Shown here: piece by piece, positions 24,765 to 33,515 of the stretch
Position numbering within the stretch: the first letter of the stretch is position 1
Layout of the letters: the number at the start of each line of letters is the position of its first letter
From: Micrococcales bacterium
GTDB lineage: Bacteria; Actinomycetota; Actinomycetes; Actinomycetales; Microbacteriaceae
Assembly (NCBI GenBank): GCA_947452985.1
Contig: CANGEU010000008.1
Location: 1-56,981, forward strand
DNA: 56,981 bases
Direction: 5' to 3'
The notes under the pieces: model-generated
What the model was told of the DNA's origin: nothing
The model's input: the letters and a program-made list of their open reading frames with translations, nothing else
Databases searched by the model: none
Position numbers and translations under genes: made by a program

Positions 24765-25909
24765 TTGGCGCTCCGCTTCAAAGTTGTTGCTAAAGAATCT
24801 AGGACGTACATGTCGCGAACGTTACGATCAATTCGGTCTCGCGCCTTCTCGATTTCGTCGATGATGTGAATGGTGTTCTTCGCGGTAGTCGAAGTGGCTA
24901 CTTCACGAATTTGAATTTCAAGGTCACGGTTCACCAGTTCGGCCCCGGTAAATAGTTGCACGGTAAGTACATCACGGTAGAGAGCAAGCAGGTCAACCAA
25001 AATACGGTCGATACCGTCTCGCATGCTTCGTGTTGCACGTCGTTTTTGGTTCTCTTCAAGGCGCTTGATGTCTGGGCGATAAGCCGGAGGCACTGTGTCG
25101 CTTGGAGCTAGCCCAAGACTGTGACGCAATTCTTGTAACTCTTCTTCGTCTCGCTCTTTAGTTAGATCAAGCGCATCTTTCTTGGCAAGCTCCAGCCACT
25201 TGGCCGAAGCCTTCACCGCGTGAGTCACATTGTTGATGCTCATGGCAGCCGAAAGGTATTCGTGGCGACGCTTGCGCACCTCAGGACTGAGCGCCAGCCG
25301 TCTGGCCATTCCAATATGACTTTGCGCCTCGGCCGCCACCAACGTGGCAAGTTTCGGGTCAATGTTGTCGCGGTCAACCAGAAGCTTCGCAACATCTTCA
25401 ACCGACGGCACCTTTAGGTTTAGCTTGCGAACGCGGGAACGAATGGTTGGCAGCATGTCTACCTCAGATGGGGCACACAGGATCCAGATGGTATTGGCAG
25501 GTGGCTCTTCAAGTGCCTTGAGTAGAACGTTTGCAGCCACAGGAGCCATGCGGTCGGCATCTTCGATTATCAGAATGCGGTAGCCGCCCATGCTTGAACC
25601 AAACGAAGACTGATTCACAAGATCGCGAACCTCGGCAATAGCAATCTGAACCTTTTCGGTAGAAAGCACATTGATGTCTGGGTGCGTTCCGGCGGCAGCC
25701 ACCACACAAGAGTGGCAGGTTCCACAACCCTGTTCTGGGCACTGCAGAGCGGCTGCAAACTTTTGCGCCAGCACCGAGCGACCAGACCCTGGAGGGCCGG
25801 TAATTAGCCACGAGTGAAATACTCCGTCGGCGCGGTGTTCCACGGCACGGCGAATTTGTTCAACCGCTTCCGGTTGCCCCGCTAACTCGTACCAAAAATC
25901 TTTGCTCAT
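24761..25909 (-). CDS. holB: DNA polymerase III subunit delta'
   Basis: Clamp-loader subunit, 382 aa. It has a Walker A-like GPPGSGRSVLA near residue 39 and zinc-module cysteines CPEQGCGTCHSC near residue 55. The Walker B-like ILIIEDADRM, the sensor region LEEPPANTIWILC and RSRVRKL follow. It overlaps tmk by one base on its 5' side and the TAP-like gene by 4 bp on its 3' side. It would work with the DnaX encoded at 43-44.8 kb. Confidence 0.93.
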   Translation of the reverse strand: MSKDFWYELAGQPEAVEQIRRAVEHRADGVFHSWLITGPPGSGRSVLAQKFAAALQCPEQGCGTCHSCVVAAAGTHPDINVLSTEKVQIAIAEVRDLVNQSSFGSSMGGYRILIIEDADRMAPVAANVLLKALEEPPANTIWILCAPSEVDMLPTIRSRVRKLNLKVPSVEDVAKLLVDRDNIDPKLATLVAAEAQSHIGMARRLALSPEVRKRRHEYLSAAMSINNVTHAVKASAKWLELAKKDALDLTKERDEEELQELRHSLGLAPSDTVPPAYRPDIKRLEENQKRRATRSMRDGIDRILVDLLALYRDVLTVQLFTGAELVNRDLEIQIREVATSTTAKNTIHIIDEIEKARDRIDRNVRDMYVLDSLATTLKRSAN

Positions 25910-26520
25910 CAGCCCAGTAATTCATCCAGCTTCTTGGCGATGTTACTGAACATCTCTTCTGGAGTTTTTGTCGCATCAATCACTAGAAAACGATTTGGTT
26001 CGGCAGCGGCGAGCTTCAGGAATTCGTCGCGGACGTCTTGGAAGAAGTCGATCTTTTCCTGCTCAAGTCGGTCTGGGGCTTCCCCGGTTCCTTTGCGTCG
26101 CTCGGCAGCAATTGCTGGATCCAAATCGACTAGGACGGTCAGGTCGGGAAGCAAACCATCGACTGCCCAGAGCGAGATGTTACGAACCTCTTCTGCCGAA
26201 AGTTTGCGGCCAGCGCCTTGGTAGGCAACCGAAGAGTCTAGGAAGCGGTCGGTGATTACTACTTTGCCAGACTCTAGCGCCGGGCGAACCTTGGTTGCTA
26301 CGTGGTGAGCACGGTCGGCGGCATAAAGAAGAGCTTCGGCACGCGGAGCAACATCGCCCTTGCGGTGAAGCAGCAGGTTACGGATTTCTTGACCAAGTTC
26401 GGTGCCACCGGGTTCAAGCGTGCAAAGCACGTCTTTGCCTTTGGCGCGCAGGTAGTCCTCGGCAAGACGAATCTGGGTTGATTTGCCAACCCCGTCGATA
26501 CCCTCGAACGAAATGAACAC
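25909..26520 (-). CDS. tmk: Thymidylate kinase
   Basis: Phosphorylates dTMP to dTDP; 203 aa. P-loop FEGIDGVGKSTQ at residues 4-15, the DRFLDSSVAYQGAGR motif near 93 and the LID-region Arg residues at 140-150. Start and stop overlap topA and holB by single bases, giving a tight topA-tmk-holB operon found across actinobacteria. Confidence 0.95.
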   Translation of the reverse strand: MFISFEGIDGVGKSTQIRLAEDYLRAKGKDVLCTLEPGGTELGQEIRNLLLHRKGDVAPRAEALLYAADRAHHVATKVRPALESGKVVITDRFLDSSVAYQGAGRKLSAEEVRNISLWAVDGLLPDLTVLVDLDPAIAAERRKGTGEAPDRLEQEKIDFFQDVRDEFLKLAAAEPNRFLVIDATKTPEEMFSNIAKKLDELLG

Positions 26521-29204
26521 TACTTCTTCTTACCCTTAGCCTTGACCACGCGCTTGGTGGTTTTCTTGGCTCCACGACTACTGGCCTTGGCTGGTGCCTG
26601 ACCCGGTTCGAGACCCAGTTTTTCACGTCGAGCCATAAGGAGTTCGAAGGCGCGGTCGGCCGACATGTCCTCAAGGTTGTCGTCTTTTGGAATGGTCGCA
26701 TTGACAAAGCCGTCGGAAACGTAAGGACCAAACTGGCCGGTCTTCGCCACAACGGCACCACCCGAAGCTGGGTCTTCACCGAACTCGCGAAGCGGTGTGG
26801 CTGCGGTACGACGAGCGCCATATTTTGGCTGGGCATAAAGCTCCAAAGCCTTGGCTAGGTCTACGGTTAGAAGTTCTTCTTCACTGGCCAGCGAGCGTGA
26901 GTCGGTGCCCTTCTTTAGGTAGGCACCAAACTTACCGTTCTGCGCAGAGATGTCCATGCCGGTTTCAGGGTCTTGCCCAATCACCTTAGGGAACGAAAGA
27001 AGCTGCAATGCGGTGTCGAGGTCAAGTGTGGCTGGGCTCATCGACTTGAACAGTGAGGCAGTCTTTGGCTTGGCGGCATCTGGGTCGTTTAGAACCACGT
27101 AAGGGCCGTAGCGTCCGTCTTTGAACAAAATCTCGAACCCGGTGACCGGGTCAACCCCAAGTACGCGGTCGGTAATTACTGGAGCATCGACCAGTTCCTG
27201 AGCCTTGACCGGAGTGAGTTCATCCGGAGCCAGCTCCTCTGGGATGTTCACAATGCGACGACCGGTTTCTGGGTCGGCACCCTCACTACCAGGCGCTTCA
27301 AAAATCTCAAGGTAAGGGCCGTACTGCCCGGTGCGCAGAGTGATTGCTTCGGTGATTGGGTAAGAGTTGATGGCTCGAGGGTCCTGGTCGAGAATGTTCT
27401 CGGCGGTCTCTTTCAAACCCACAACATCGTTTTGCCCGAAGTAAAAACTCTTCAACCACTCTTTGGAATTGAGCTTGCCATCGGCAATCTGGTCGAGGTC
27501 TTCTTCCATCTCCGCGGTGAACTTGTAGTCGATCATGTTTCCGAAATTCTCTTCCAAGAAACGAATGACGGTGAACGCGATCCATTCCGGAACCAAGGCC
27601 TGGCCGCGCTTGGTCACATAACCCTTGTTGGTGATGTTCGACATGATGCTGGCGTAGGTGGAAGGTCGGCCGATGCCGTCCTCTTCCAAGGCTTTCACCA
27701 ACGAAGCCTCGGTGAAACGAGGTGGCGGGGTGGTCTGGTGATCCTTGGCATTTACTTCAACCAGGTTCAACTTCTGGCCTACGGCGAGGTTTGGAAGTTT
27801 CGATTCCTGCGCGTCGTCTTGGTTTCGAGACTCGTCTTGGCTTTCCTCATAGGCAGCCAAGAAGCCACGGAAGGTAACCACAGTGCCGCTGGCGGTGAAC
27901 TCGGCGTTGCGGCCGTCTGCTAGTGGACCAACCTTGATCTTCGCGGTGGTTGTGGAAACCTTGGCATCCTGCATCTGGGATGCCAAGGTGCGCTTCCAGA
28001 TGAGTTCGTAAAGATCATAAGCGCGACCATAAAGCACCGACGAAAGTTCGGCAGGAGTCTTGAAAACCTCACCGGCCGGACGAATCGCCTCGTGAGCTTC
28101 CTGAGCATTCTTCGACTTACCGGTGTAAACGCGAGGTGCGTCTGCCACGTACTCGGCGCCAAACATTTTCGACGCCTGCGAACGAGCAGCCGATATTGCC
28201 TGCGCCGAAAGCGTTGGCGAGTCGGTTCGCATGTAGGTGATGTAACCCTCTTGGTAGAGGCCCTGAGCGGTGTCCATGGTTTGCTTGGCACTCATTCGCA
28301 GCTTGCGAGAAGCCTCTTGCTGAAGAGTTGAGGTAGTAAATGGTGCAGCTGGGCGGCGGGTTGAAGGCTTAGCCTCGACCGAAACCACCTCGATGCCAAC
28401 ACCGTTTTGGCCGGCGGCTTTGGCTAGCGCCTCGGCAGCCTCGGAATCAAGCAACATGACATTGCCACTTAGATTGCCTCGGTCGTCGAAGTTTTCGCCG
28501 GTAGCAATGCGCTTGCCATCAATGGTCTGAAGCTTTGCCTCAAAAGCCGGTTCGCCCGCAACTGCTGGGTCGAAGGTTGCTTTCACGTCGTAGTAAGAAG
28601 CCGAGATGAAGGCCATACGCTCACGTTCGCGCTCAACTACTAAACGAACGGCTGGTGACTGCACACGGCCGGCACTCAAACCGCGGTTGATCTTGCGCCA
28701 CAGAACCGGTGAAATTTCGTAACCGAACAGGCGGTCAACAATACGACGAGTTTCCTGCGCTTCAACAAGGTCGTTATCTAGCGAGCGGGTGTTGCCGAGT
28801 GCTCCTTGAATTGCTTCTTTGGTGATTTCGTGGAAAACCATGCGCTTGACCGGAACCTTAGGCTTCAAAACCTCAAGCAGGTGCCAGGCGATCGCCTCTC
28901 CCTCGCGGTCTTCATCGGTTGCGAGGTAAAGTTCGTCGGCAGTTTTCAGCGCAGCCTTCAAATCGGAAATTGTTTTCGCTTTACCGGCGGTGATTCCGTA
29001 ATAAGGGGTAAAACCGTTGTCGACATCGACAGCGAACTTTCCAATTGAGGTCTTTTTCAATTCCTTCGGAACGTTCTTTGGCTCAACCAGTTCGCGAATG
29101 TGGCCTACCGAAGCGAGCACGGTGAAGTCATCTCCAAGATACTTGGAGATGGTTTTTGCCTTTGCCGGTGACTCGACAATGACCAATTTTTGACTGTTTG
29201 CCAA
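26520..29204 (-). CDS. topA: DNA topoisomerase I
   Basis: Type IA topoisomerase relaxing negative supercoils; 894 aa. The TOPRIM domain starts at LVIVESPAKAKTISKYLG with DEDREGEAIAWHL near 97, and the catalytic Tyr is in GYITYMRTDSPTLS near 325. The C-terminus has repeated domains with GxYGPY motifs (GQYGPYL, GRYGPYV, GKFGAYL, GQFGPYV) and a Lys-rich tail instead of zinc fingers, as in actinobacterial TopA. The start is TTG with AAGGA upstream. Confidence 0.96.
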   Translation of the reverse strand: MANSQKLVIVESPAKAKTISKYLGDDFTVLASVGHIRELVEPKNVPKELKKTSIGKFAVDVDNGFTPYYGITAGKAKTISDLKAALKTADELYLATDEDREGEAIAWHLLEVLKPKVPVKRMVFHEITKEAIQGALGNTRSLDNDLVEAQETRRIVDRLFGYEISPVLWRKINRGLSAGRVQSPAVRLVVERERERMAFISASYYDVKATFDPAVAGEPAFEAKLQTIDGKRIATGENFDDRGNLSGNVMLLDSEAAEALAKAAGQNGVGIEVVSVEAKPSTRRPAAPFTTSTLQQEASRKLRMSAKQTMDTAQGLYQEGYITYMRTDSPTLSAQAISAARSQASKMFGAEYVADAPRVYTGKSKNAQEAHEAIRPAGEVFKTPAELSSVLYGRAYDLYELIWKRTLASQMQDAKVSTTTAKIKVGPLADGRNAEFTASGTVVTFRGFLAAYEESQDESRNQDDAQESKLPNLAVGQKLNLVEVNAKDHQTTPPPRFTEASLVKALEEDGIGRPSTYASIMSNITNKGYVTKRGQALVPEWIAFTVIRFLEENFGNMIDYKFTAEMEEDLDQIADGKLNSKEWLKSFYFGQNDVVGLKETAENILDQDPRAINSYPITEAITLRTGQYGPYLEIFEAPGSEGADPETGRRIVNIPEELAPDELTPVKAQELVDAPVITDRVLGVDPVTGFEILFKDGRYGPYVVLNDPDAAKPKTASLFKSMSPATLDLDTALQLLSFPKVIGQDPETGMDISAQNGKFGAYLKKGTDSRSLASEEELLTVDLAKALELYAQPKYGARRTAATPLREFGEDPASGGAVVAKTGQFGPYVSDGFVNATIPKDDNLEDMSADRAFELLMARREKLGLEPGQAPAKASSRGAKKTTKRVVKAKGKKK

Positions 29205-29305
29205 AGGGTTCCTTACTACCGTGCTGATACTACATATAAGAGGTAAATATTCTTACCGCGTCGCTATGACAATACGACAGGCGCAGACAATTGCGCAAGA
29301 AAGGT

Positions 29306-30829
29306 TTATTTCTTTGTGGATTTAAAGTCTTTAGCGATTGTTTCGGCAACCAGCTTGACCATGGCGTCGTCGTCTACCAGCAGCGGGAACGCTTCCCCAA
29401 ACTTCTGCTTGGTGTAATTGTGCTGAGAAACACTGATTGTGCCTGGAATTCCGAACTTGTCGATGCTGGCCTTGGCAGCTTTAGAGATCTCGTCAACATT
29501 TGAAGTGGGAAGTTTCAGGAACTTCTGGTACTCCGGAATTTCGTCGAACTGGTGCACCCCTGGCAGGTTGTAGAACCATGGAGTTCCAAACGTGACACCG
29601 CGGCTACCGATGAGCGCCGCCTCAAGAATTGCGGTACCGGTGATCGCGCAAACGAATTCGGCACGTTCGGTTAGTTTCGAGCTAGGCACGGCAATGCTTA
29701 CCAAGCGAACGTTGTGTAGGTTCTTGATGACTCGATAGCTGAACGGGCTGCGACCTTTGTGCCCTGAAAGTTTGCGAGCAAACTGCGACGGGTGCTCTTT
29801 CACAAAAATGTGCACGTCATGTGGAAGGTATTCACGTAGCGCAAGCAGTGCGTCCATAGCTTCATAGAAATCGCCGCCATCTGGAAGCGAGGTGCGCTCC
29901 GGCTCATACGGCATTGGGAAGTAGACAAACTTTGGGAGGCTCTGGTCGTCGAAGTTCACCGTTTCCGAAAGTTCGGCGTATTCGCGCTCCAAAGCCAAAC
30001 GCAAACCGTTCACGTGGAATGGGGTGAGCCAGCGCTTCTGGTTCTTCTGGTGCGGGTATTGAATTCGAACTGTGGTGTCGTTGTTGTTTTTCGGAAGCGG
30101 GCGACCCAAAAGGACTTTTAGCTTCAAGCCGATCAGGTGCTTCCAATACTTGCGAGCGTATTTTGAGAACTTCCAGGTCTTGTCGAAGTTCTGTTGGTTC
30201 TTCATATAGAGAGGTGTCGGAATTCCGTCGCGATAGGCGTCTAGAGCCTTTTGAATCTCCTGCATGTGCAAAGTTAGGTCTCGCTTGCCGGCAGCCGGAA
30301 TTGGTGCTCCAACAATCGAGCGGTTTACCTGAACCAGTGGAACATAGGTATTGGCAAGCAGGTTATAGGTGGGAATGCCTAGGCTTTCGCAAATCTTGTA
30401 GGCAATCAACTGAGCCGCGTGGTGTGGAGCCTCCCCCACGACCAGTGCGCCGATTTTGTGTTCAATGATCGACGAATACAGGTGGTTGAACATCGAGTAA
30501 AAATAGGCGTCACGTTCCAAACGCCCAAAAAGTCGGGTTTCATCCTGTCGATCCATTAACTTCATGGTTTCGGTTTTCATTTGGATGAAGTCGCGACTTC
30601 GCATGTACTCGGCGCTCGGCGTGTAGCGAACCGGCTTGTCCGAAAGATTGATGTGGAAGTTCACGAGGTTCAGAACTTCAGCCTCCGGGAAGTTCTTGCG
30701 CCCGAAGTCGTCGAAGCGCCAATCGCCCAACCAAATGGCTGGCTTGAATCCCTTGGATTCCAGCTCCAAAGCTAAATCGCACCAGAGCGGCTTAGACGCT
30801 GGCATGAAGAATATGTTGGTTGAAGGCAT
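29306..30829 (-). CDS. Putative capsule-type glycosyltransferase (GT-B-like), function unknown
   Basis: A 507-aa cytoplasmic protein that I cannot name precisely. The C-terminal half has VHIFVKEHPSQF (about 345) and CAITGTAILEAALIGSRGVTFG (about 415), which resemble the nucleotide-sugar half of KpsS/KpsC-like capsule polysaccharide enzymes. The N-terminal half has MPASKPLWCDLALELESKG, fitting an acceptor Rossmann fold. A leaderless start is supported by TATTCT seven bases before the ATG. It stands alone between topA and the pilus locus, without other capsule genes. Confidence 0.6.
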   Translation of the reverse strand: MPSTNIFFMPASKPLWCDLALELESKGFKPAIWLGDWRFDDFGRKNFPEAEVLNLVNFHINLSDKPVRYTPSAEYMRSRDFIQMKTETMKLMDRQDETRLFGRLERDAYFYSMFNHLYSSIIEHKIGALVVGEAPHHAAQLIAYKICESLGIPTYNLLANTYVPLVQVNRSIVGAPIPAAGKRDLTLHMQEIQKALDAYRDGIPTPLYMKNQQNFDKTWKFSKYARKYWKHLIGLKLKVLLGRPLPKNNNDTTVRIQYPHQKNQKRWLTPFHVNGLRLALEREYAELSETVNFDDQSLPKFVYFPMPYEPERTSLPDGGDFYEAMDALLALREYLPHDVHIFVKEHPSQFARKLSGHKGRSPFSYRVIKNLHNVRLVSIAVPSSKLTERAEFVCAITGTAILEAALIGSRGVTFGTPWFYNLPGVHQFDEIPEYQKFLKLPTSNVDEISKAAKASIDKFGIPGTISVSQHNYTKQKFGEAFPLLVDDDAMVKLVAETIAKDFKSTKK

Positions 30830-30858
30830 GGCTCTAAGAATACCAACCGAGCCTGAGG

Positions 30859-31230
30859 TTAGCCCGGCTCACCTGCCCGTGCCCGCGCGGTGAGTGTGCC
30901 TTTTTGAACGGTAACTAAAACGTCGTTGCCTTGAATGAAACAATCGGTCACCGGTGCCATAGCTTTGGCCACCTCACAGGGATAACCGGCTACTAACCCA
31001 CGAAGGGCATCGGCTGCCGCGATTGCTGCGTTGTCGGCGATCGCATTCAACCGAGTTTGGTCAATTACCGTTGCACTTGCGGCAAACATGATGAGGGTAA
31101 GGCCGCTGATTGCTCCTATGAGACTTAACGACAAGACAGTGCCAGCACCGCTTTCTTCTAAATACCTAGACGACGTGCGCACTGTTTCTCGATTATCGGA
31201 ATAAGCAATTTTCTTTCCCTGGTTACGCAA
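30859..31230 (-). CDS. TadE-like secretion-neighbourhood protein (Tad locus)
   Basis: A 123-aa membrane protein. A basic N-terminus is followed by a helix (about 29-52, SLSLIGAISGLTLIMFAAS) and a small extracytoplasmic domain with two Cys. It matches the actinobacterial TadE-like proteins found at the end of pilus loci. The start is uncertain: the TTG at 31230 overlaps tadE by 73 bp, while a GTG at 31182 gives 107 aa and a smaller overlap. It is the last gene of the Tad operon. Confidence 0.7.
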   Translation of the reverse strand: MRNQGKKIAYSDNRETVRTSSRYLEESGAGTVLSLSLIGAISGLTLIMFAASATVIDQTRLNAIADNAAIAAADALRGLVAGYPCEVAKAMAPVTDCFIQGNDVLVTVQKGTLTARARAGEPG

Positions 31231-31433
31231 ACTTGGTTGCCTTCTACCTTTGATCCAGAAACGCTCTCGCCTCGAGCCGCCTGCCTTGCGGCTGCGGCAG
31301 CTGACCCGACCAATGCAACGCGGGTTACCTGAACACCTAAGACCTGAACGGAAAAGGTAAGTACCAGCAACACCGCGGGTAGCGCGATGGCTAGTTCTGC
31401 AGTTACCGTTCCCCGCTCATTACTGCGATCCAA
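31158..31433 (-). CDS. TadE-family pilus-assembly pseudopilin
   Basis: A 91-aa protein with a TadE N-terminus: ERGTVTAELAIALPAVLLVLTFSVQVLGVQ, a short charged leader followed by a long hydrophobic helix with the Glu typical of pseudopilins. It overlaps the upstream pilin gene by 14 bp. It is expected to be a minor pilin of the Tad/Flp machinery. Confidence 0.8.
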   Translation of the reverse strand: MDRSNERGTVTAELAIALPAVLLVLTFSVQVLGVQVTRVALVGSAAAAARQAARGESVSGSKVEGNQVCVTRERKLLIPIIEKQCARRLGI

Positions 31434-31587
31434 GGGTCAGCGCCTTCATCACAAGGTCATAAAGAAGCTTTTTTACTTCTTCACTTCTCATAATCACCAC
31501 AAGCAGCCCTGCAAATCCAACCGCTGCCATCGTGGCAATCGCGTATTCAGCTGTGGCCGAACCTCGTTCGCTTTGAATCGTTTTCAT
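31420..31587 (-). CDS. DUF4244 Flp-like major pilin candidate
   Basis: A 55-aa protein: MKTIQSERGSATAEYAIATM, then a hydrophobic helix and a short tail. The GSATAEYAI segment matches Flp-type pilins with the processing site near the Glu. The ATG at 31587 with a very good AGAAGGAG site was chosen over an in-frame start 36 bp upstream. The strong ribosome site suits an abundant structural pilin. Confidence 0.8.
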   Translation of the reverse strand: MKTIQSERGSATAEYAIATMAAVGFAGLLVVIMRSEEVKKLLYDLVMKALTLGSQ

Positions 31588-31597
31588 TTTTCTCCTT

Positions 31598-32338
31598 CTA
31601 TTGGTTTTGTAGCAGGGCGGCACCGACCGGAACTATCGCAATCAGCACAAAAGCGGGCAATACCGTGAGCCCAAGTGGCCAAAGTACCGCTACCGAAGCC
31701 TTCTGAATTTTCATTCGGTCAGCATTGAACTGGTCGACGCGCTTGGTGTCGGCGCGATCGGTGATTAGTTGGCAGAGTGCCATGCCGCTGCCATCGCCGA
31801 AATCCTGTAATTCGCTTGTTTGAATCCCGGGAACTAAAGTTACGGCAGCTGCGATTGGCAACCCTGCCTGAACGGCGATGCTAATTGCCTCTAGTTCAAT
31901 ACCGGGATCAGTCTTGGTGGGCTCTGCTTGCCGCAGAATTCGATTGGTCCAGCGCAAGCCCATCCAAAACATGCCCAAACCCAACAAGAGACTCAACCAA
32001 ACTATCGAGGGGCTCAGTAAGACCCGAATTATTGGGATGCCCGAAATTCCCGCGCCTAGAAAAACCAACACTGGAAGGGACATCACCAACCGACTACTTG
32101 CCTTAGGGCCAGCGACGGCAAGAGCTAACTCATTTTGCGCTTGGTCTCGGGTATTTACCACCCTGGCTAGACGATCCAAAGTTTGGGCAATTGGCCCTCC
32201 TGCCCTCTTGGTAACGTCTAGCAGTAACTTCAAGTCGGATGCTGTTTGCTCTGCGAATTGGTCAAAGTTGATTTCAATTCGATGACCGGCACGAATAAGT
32301 TCGGCGTATTGCCGCAGTGCCTTGCCATCAGTGCTCAT
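31598..32338 (-). CDS. Fused or minimal TadB/TadC pilus inner-membrane platform
   Basis: A 246-aa type II secretion F-like membrane protein. The N-terminal ~115 residues look TadB-like (soluble helices with KRAGGPIAQTLDRLARVV, then two membrane helices at about 82-130). The C-terminal half looks TadC-like (EAISIAVQAGLPIAAAVTLV and a final helix). Other actinobacteria, such as mycobacteria, encode two separate proteins here. It overlaps tadA by 11 bp. Confidence 0.75.
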   Translation of the reverse strand: MSTDGKALRQYAELIRAGHRIEINFDQFAEQTASDLKLLLDVTKRAGGPIAQTLDRLARVVNTRDQAQNELALAVAGPKASSRLVMSLPVLVFLGAGISGIPIIRVLLSPSIVWLSLLLGLGMFWMGLRWTNRILRQAEPTKTDPGIELEAISIAVQAGLPIAAAVTLVPGIQTSELQDFGDGSGMALCQLITDRADTKRVDQFNADRMKIQKASVAVLWPLGLTVLPAFVLIAIVPVGAALLQNQ

Positions 32339-33227
32339 ATTTAGTCACCAACTTTGATTCTCGGGTTAGCTCGAAGCTGGCTATGGAGGTGATGTTTATA
32401 CCGCGAGCGCGTGGTCCGAGGGCGATTACTCGATCAAATGCGCTAGCGGCTAGGTGCGCTGTGGTTGCTGGCGATAACCCACCGAGTAGACCGATTCCCA
32501 CTAGCCTGGCTGGAACATCTTCAGCCCGGTTCGCATGAACGGTGGCTGCCGAACCCCGATGCCCACTATTGAGAGCTTGAAGCATGGGCACTAACTCGGT
32601 GCCGCGAACCTCCCCAACCACAATTCGGTCCGGTTTCATTCGAAGTGATTCAACCACCAGTCGTTGCAGGTCGATTGAGCCCGCTCCGTCGGTGTTCGCC
32701 TGTCTGGTCTGAAGGGCCACGACATTTGGAATTGACAGCTCTAATTCGGAGACATCTTCAACCGTGACCACGCGCTCCAATTGGACCTGCTCTAACATGG
32801 CGCGAAGCAACGTGGTTTTGCCGCTTCCCGTGCCACCGCAAATGATGAAATTTGATTTCGTTCTTACCAGGTCACTGATGATAGGGCTCCACCTGATTGG
32901 ATTATCGAGCAGGGTGTTGATTTCTTGTCGGTTCGATTGGTGTTTGCGAATCGAGACATGGACGCGATCGCCCGAGACGGGCAGGGCTAGGTGGTAGCGA
33001 AGTGAGCCAACCGCGATGTCTGCAAATGGGCAGGAGTAGTCGAGGCGGCGACGGGCAGATGCCGCTAAATCGACTGAAAATGTGAGTAGTTCTTCGGCAG
33101 TCTCGAAGGGATTTTCAATTTGAAGCCAATCTCCGTGAATGTTCGCAAAAGCGAATAAATGACCATTGAGCACTAGATCGCTCAAACCATCGATTTTGAG
33201 GAGCTTTTCGAGCTTGGATTCCGTCAT
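32328..33227 (-). CDS. tadA: TadA/CpaF-type pilus assembly ATPase
   Basis: Secretion ATPase of 299 aa, shorter than the usual 380-450 aa because the N-terminal region is reduced. Walker A is CGGTGSGKTTLLRAM near residue 131, the Asp box is VVTVEDVSELEL, Walker B is RPDRIVVGEVRGTE and the His box is TGHRGSAATVHA-like (SGHRGSAATVHANRA). It is the first gene of the operon. No ssd/TadZ gene precedes it; instead a 6C RNA lies upstream. Confidence 0.9.
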   Translation of the reverse strand: MTESKLEKLLKIDGLSDLVLNGHLFAFANIHGDWLQIENPFETAEELLTFSVDLAASARRRLDYSCPFADIAVGSLRYHLALPVSGDRVHVSIRKHQSNRQEINTLLDNPIRWSPIISDLVRTKSNFIICGGTGSGKTTLLRAMLEQVQLERVVTVEDVSELELSIPNVVALQTRQANTDGAGSIDLQRLVVESLRMKPDRIVVGEVRGTELVPMLQALNSGHRGSAATVHANRAEDVPARLVGIGLLGGLSPATTAHLAASAFDRVIALGPRARGINITSIASFELTRESKLVTKYEH

Positions 33228-33302
33228 GGGAAGAGCCTGCCACGAGGCCTACAGCCCTTATAAAGATTGGGAAAAGTTGTGGAAAACTGCCACTTAAAGT
33301 TA

Positions 33303-33388
33303 GGGGGCGGCAGGCTCTGGGGGAGGGCCTGCCGCCGGCGATACCTGATTGGGGGGAACCGGTATCGCGGTCGCTGTAAAGCGACATT
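33303..33388 (-). ncRNA. 6C RNA (two C-loop hairpins)
   Basis: On the minus strand, two consecutive hairpins each expose a run of C. The first has stem GCGATACC/GGTATCGC (33368-33361 with 33345-33338) and a loop containing CCCCCC. The second has a perfect 10-bp stem GGCGGCAGGC/GCCTGCCGCC (33336-33327 with 33315-33306) and a loop with CCCCC. This is the defining architecture of the actinobacterial 6C RNA. In M. tuberculosis the homologue (B11) lies next to the same Tad locus. A third hairpin (33385-33370, GTCGCT stem) sits at the 5' side. The ends are approximate. Confidence 0.82.
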
Positions 33389-33458
33389 TATTACTTTATA
33401 AGAACATTCTTTTCGATGTCACGTTTTACGGCAAATTCACAGAAATTATCTGGCAGTA

Positions 33459-33474
33459 TTTGCCTAGCGGCAAA
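33459..33474. promoter_or_regulatory. Inverted repeat upstream of acs
   Basis: TTTGCC-TAGC-GGCAAA is a perfect 6-bp inverted repeat 41 bp before the chosen acs start. A GGCAAA half-site occurs at 33429-33434. The nonamer GTCACGTTT is also repeated at 33418-33426 and 33486-33494. An operator for acetate-responsive control is plausible but unproven. Confidence 0.4.
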
Positions 33475-33515
33475 CAATGGAGTTTGTCACGTTTGATACA
33501 TGGAGTAAGACAACG

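Noticed and set aside
33276-33290. DnaA-box-like TTTTCCACA near the tad promoter
   Set aside because: It is a single copy without a cluster, AT-rich unwinding region or dnaA/dnaN genes; no origin is claimed.
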